In this document: piece after piece, positions 61,527-64,000 of the stretch
How the letters are laid out: every line of letters begins with the position of its first letter
Position numbering within the stretch: the stretch's first letter is position 1
NCBI RefSeq assembly: GCF_001854805.1
Contig: NZ_MBLO01000009.1
Location: forward strand, 1-64,000
DNA: 64,000 nucleotides
From: Pseudofrankia coriaricola
GTDB taxonomy: Bacteria; Actinomycetota; Actinomycetes; Frankiales; Frankiaceae
Direction of reading: 5' to 3'
Notes under the pieces: model-generated
The model's database searches: none
Seen by the model: the letters and a program-made list of their open reading frames with translations, nothing else
Told to the model about the DNA's origin: nothing
Made by a program: the position numbers and the translations under genes

Positions 61527-62027
61527 ATGAGTTTCGAGTTGGTGTTTTGCGACGAACCCGCCACCGGCCGAGCACCTGTGTGCGACTGGCTGGACAGTCT
61601 CGACACCGGTCGGCGGAACGCCGCCATGCGCGGGTTGTCCCTGGTACTCGCGGTGGAGGGTCCAGCTGTGTGCAACTCCGAATACGGGAAGGCGCTCGGC
61701 GGCGGTCTGTATGAGCTGCGGATCCGCCACGATGCAGCCGAACTGCTGAGGGCCCACAATCCGAGACTCCTTGAGAAGTTCGGCGCCCCGCCAGCCAGCG
61801 ATGTACTTCTCAGGATCTTCTTCGGCTGCGAACGAGAAAGAGTCATCCTGATCGTCGGAGCCTACGACAAGGGTTCCGATCCATCCCCTCGCAAACAACA
61901 GACCGAGATCGACAAGGCGCGGTCCCGTCTTGGCGAATACCGGCGCAGGAGACCAACAACGCCCGTGGCGGGCCAGTCGCACAGCTTCCGCCGGTGGTGG
62001 ATCTCCCAGGTCCGCCGACGCAGGTGA
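61527..62027 (+). CDS. higB: HigB-type toxin (RelE/ParE superfamily, DUF891)
   Basis: A 166-residue protein whose first 120 residues match phage-derived Gp49-like/HigB toxins: 'ELRIRHDAAELLRAHNPRLL', 'VLLRIFFGCERERVILIVGA' and 'YDKGSDPSPRKQQTEIDKAR' in the usual order. Family members cut mRNA on the ribosome, relying on basic residues near the C-terminus of the domain. A 35-residue Arg-rich extension follows. It is directly upstream of an XRE-type antitoxin, which is the HigB-HigA order. Toxicity is inferred from family and context. Confidence 0.82.
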   Translation: MSFELVFCDEPATGRAPVCDWLDSLDTGRRNAAMRGLSLVLAVEGPAVCNSEYGKALGGGLYELRIRHDAAELLRAHNPRLLEKFGAPPASDVLLRIFFGCERERVILIVGAYDKGSDPSPRKQQTEIDKARSRLGEYRRRRPTTPVAGQSHSFRRWWISQVRRRR

Positions 62028-62073
62028 CGAGATGGGCTTCAACCCATATCATGTGTCCACAGGGAGGTGCGCG

Positions 62074-62400
62074 ATGAGCTACCGGTTCGACGACTACGTC
62101 GCCAGGGTGGAAGCACAGGCAGATGACGACGAGCGCGAGCTGCTCGACATCTACACCAAGTTCTTCGACGCCGAGCGGCAGCGCGTGTTCGACGTCCCCC
62201 GCCAGCTGGCCGCCGCGCGCCAGGCACGCCACCTGACGCAACGGCAGCTCGCGAAAGCCTCCGGCATCCAGCAGTCCGAGATCAGCAGGATCGAGCGTGG
62301 ACAGATCAGCCCGACACTCGAGACCCTGACCCGACTGACCGCCGCGCTCGGGGCTCGGCTGGAGATCGTCGACACCGAAGGCAATCCGCTGGCCGTCTGA
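62074..62400 (+). CDS. higA: HigA-type antitoxin, XRE family
   Basis: A 108-residue protein with a C-terminal Cro/C1 HTH (about residues 48-100: 'LAAARQARHLTQRQLAKASG', 'IQQSEISRIERGQISPTLET'). The preceding helices should bind the toxin. RBS GGGAGG lies 8 bases before the ATG. It neutralises the toxin and represses the pair's promoter. The order toxin first, antitoxin second is typical of higBA. Confidence 0.85.
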   Translation: MSYRFDDYVARVEAQADDDERELLDIYTKFFDAERQRVFDVPRQLAAARQARHLTQRQLAKASGIQQSEISRIERGQISPTLETLTRLTAALGARLEIVDTEGNPLAV

Positions 62401-62451
62401 TCCCGCGACGCATCCTCGACCGCCGGACGCGACCAGCCAGAAGCGAACGGA

Positions 62452-63297
62452 CTACGACTTGCGGCCTACGCCGCAGTGGCCGTCGACCGGTGCGGGCAGG
62501 GCGCCGTCCGGGGTGGGGTCTGGCCGCCAGTGGGTGTGCGGCACGACGCCCGGGTCCACGAGCTCCAATCCCTCGAACCGCTCGGCGAACCGCTCCGGCG
62601 TGCGCAGGATGTAGGGAAGCGCGCCCGACTCGTTGTAGTCGTCCTGCGCCTCGTCGAAGCCGCTGTCGCCAGCCGGCTGGGTCCCGTCATAACTGGCCAG
62701 GTAGCTGCCCGAAGGCAATGCGTCCAGGTACTGCTTCACGATGGACCGCAGCTCGTTGTCGTCCGCGATGTGCCCGAGGACGCCCATCAGCATGAGAGCT
62801 ACCGGCCTGGTGAAATCCAGGGTCCCGGACGCGGCGGCGAGGACGCTGCTCGGGTCGCGCAGGTCGGCGTCGATGTAGTCGGTGACGCCCTCGGGGGTGG
62901 TCGCCAGCAGCGCGCGGGCGTGTGTCAGCACCAGCGGGTCGTTGTCGACATACACGATCCGGCATTCCGGGGCGACGCGCTGGGCGACCTCGTGCGTGTT
63001 GTCGGCGGTGGGCAGGCCGGTGCCGATGTCGAGGAACTGCCGGATCCCGGCCTCTCCGGCCAGGTAACGCACCGAGCGGACGAGGAACCCGCGGGAGGCA
63101 CGCGCGAGGTCCGCGATGCCAGGGAAAACCTGGAGGTATTCCTCGCCCGCGGCCCGATCGACCGGATAGCAGTCCTTGCCGCCGAGCCAGTAGTTCCAGA
63201 TTCGCGCCGAATGCGGCACAGACGCGTCGATCGAATCGGACAAGGCAACGGTCTGGCTCGAACCCTGCGGGTTGGCTGCCGGCGGTTCTTCGACCAT
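62452..63297 (-). CDS. SAM-dependent methyltransferase, DUF574 family
   Basis: A 281-residue protein of the actinomycete DUF574 family: 'VPHSARIWNYWLGGKDCYPV' at the start, 'FLDIGTGLPTADNTHEVAQR' as the SAM loop, 'IVYVDNDPLVLTHARALL' and 'DYIDADLRDPSSVL'. These are abundant paralogues in Streptomyces and Frankia, mostly without known substrates. ATG 63297 gives the usual N-terminus. Confidence 0.9.
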   Translation of the reverse strand: MVEEPPAANPQGSSQTVALSDSIDASVPHSARIWNYWLGGKDCYPVDRAAGEEYLQVFPGIADLARASRGFLVRSVRYLAGEAGIRQFLDIGTGLPTADNTHEVAQRVAPECRIVYVDNDPLVLTHARALLATTPEGVTDYIDADLRDPSSVLAAASGTLDFTRPVALMLMGVLGHIADDNELRSIVKQYLDALPSGSYLASYDGTQPAGDSGFDEAQDDYNESGALPYILRTPERFAERFEGLELVDPGVVPHTHWRPDPTPDGALPAPVDGHCGVGRKS

Positions 63298-63448
63298 GCG
63301 TGTGGTCTCCGCGTGGTATAGGGCGGACAGTTCGGCCACCCTATCGCGGACCGTGGCGGACCTACCACCCCCCGCAGCCCCGACCTCCCACCCGGCGGAG
63401 GGCCTCCGTACTGTCCGCAAGCAAGGAGGCGCCCCGGCGGGCGAGCTG

Positions 63449-64000
63449 TCAGTCGGGGTCGTAGGCGAGGTTGGGGCGCAGCCAGCGCTCCACGTCGGCG
63501 ACGTCCTTGCCCTGGCGGGCGGCGTAGTCCTTGACCTGCTCGCGGGAGATGCGGCCGACGGTGAAGTAGCGGGCCTCGGGGTTGGCGAAGATGAGGCCGC
63601 TGACGGCGGCCGCCGGGGTCATGGCGTAGGACGACGTCAGTTCCATGCCGAGATTCTCAGCGCCGAGGATGTCGAACAGGGCGCGCTTCTCGGTGTGGTC
63701 GGGGCAGGCGGGGTAGCCGAGGGCGGGGCGGATGCCGCGGAAGCGCTCGGCGTGCAGGTCGGCCAGCGCCGGGGCCGCGTCTGGCTCGAACCAGGCGCGG
63801 CGGGCCTCGAGGTGGATGTACTCGGCGAACGCCTCGGCGAGGCGGTCGGCGAGCGACTTGGCCATGATCGACCGATAGTCGTCCTGTACGGCCTCGAAGC
63901 CGGCGGACAGCTTCTCGGCGCCCTGGATGGAGACGGCGAACGCGCCCATGTGGTCTCCGCCGCCGGCCGGGGCCACGTAGTCAGCCAGGCAGCGGTTCGC
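63449..64000 (-). CDS. metH: Methionine synthase MetH, C-terminal part
   Basis: The frame is open to the window edge; 183 residues are visible. They belong to the activation (AdoMet-binding) domain of cobalamin-dependent methionine synthase: 'FAVSIQGAEKLSAGFEAVQD', 'EAFAEYIHLEARRAWFEPDA', 'FRGIRPALGYPACPDHTEKR', 'NLGMELTSSYAMTPAAAVSG' and 'GLIFANPEARYFTVGRISRE'. The RxGYPACPDH motif binds SAM. The upstream domains (homocysteine, folate, cobalamin) lie outside the window. Confidence 0.95.
   Translation of the reverse strand, partial: ANRCLADYVAPAGGGDHMGAFAVSIQGAEKLSAGFEAVQDDYRSIMAKSLADRLAEAFAEYIHLEARRAWFEPDAAPALADLHAERFRGIRPALGYPACPDHTEKRALFDILGAENLGMELTSSYAMTPAAAVSGLIFANPEARYFTVGRISREQVKDYAARQGKDVADVERWLRPNLAYDPD

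Overview
The window is GC-rich throughout, with codon third positions almost always G or C, GTG starts and GTGA/ATGA gene overlaps. Its families point to a filamentous actinomycete, most likely Frankia or a close relative. These include a Rep of actinomycete integrative plasmids, a BTAD-domain regulator, a DUF574-type methyltransferase, an 'ARADAGDxxA' TPR fragment, and a cysteine-attenuator-type leader peptide. The genus is an inference from family content, not from a marker gene.

Layout. 0-3.7 kb: decayed integrative element with a replication initiator in two frames (two compensating shifts) and the 3' part of a large serine recombinase. 3.8-9.1 kb: TetR regulator and a divergent oxidoreductase cluster (alcohol dehydrogenase, SnoaL-like protein, two 3-hydroxyisobutyrate-dehydrogenase-like enzymes, SDR), flanked on both sides by tails of lost SDR genes. 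9.9-14.2 kb: single-module A-T-TE peptide synthetase and an FMN alpha-hydroxy-acid oxidase behind a duplicated leader. 14.3-24.9 kb: methyltransferase, acyl-CoA ligase, AzlCD exporter, BTAD regulator, membrane WD40 protein, hydrolase, ADP-ribosylglycohydrolase, LuxR-type response regulator. 25-31 kb: GntR regulator among gene scraps, a histidine kinase, and a long acidic stress-type membrane protein. 31-36.5 kb: enoyl-CoA hydratase, SDR, two FAD enzymes and a MaoC-type hydratase.

36.7-47.7 kb is the accessory zone. It holds a TetR regulator with operator-like sites, then a run of truncated genes (OsmC tail, FAD-enzyme start, VOC and DUF4037 genes broken head to head). Next come two unknown overlapping genes and a three-gene recombinase operon: tyrosine recombinase, XRE regulator, and a zinc-ribbon tyrosine recombinase. 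An IS4-type transposase fragment and a 440-residue orphan protein follow. The zone ends at the 3' part of a tRNA-Arg(ACG), beside six GTCCA repeats in 10-bp phase. That looks like an integrase attachment site with its arm sites.

47.8-64 kb is mostly chromosomal: universal stress protein, sulfotransferase, a GH43-like propeller protein, and a sulfonate-type uptake and oxidation cluster. That cluster has a leader peptide, ROK regulator, TauD-family dioxygenase and SsuABC-like transporter. After it come an MFS/LysR divergent pair with a 14-bp inverted repeat, a kinase-like ATPase, a HigBA-type toxin-antitoxin pair, a DUF574 methyltransferase and the 3' end of metH.

Best candidates for something new are the recombinase/XRE/zinc-ribbon-recombinase operon with its nested palindromic operator, the tRNA-Arg attachment site with helically phased arms, and the predicted leaderless attenuator peptide ahead of a ROK regulator.
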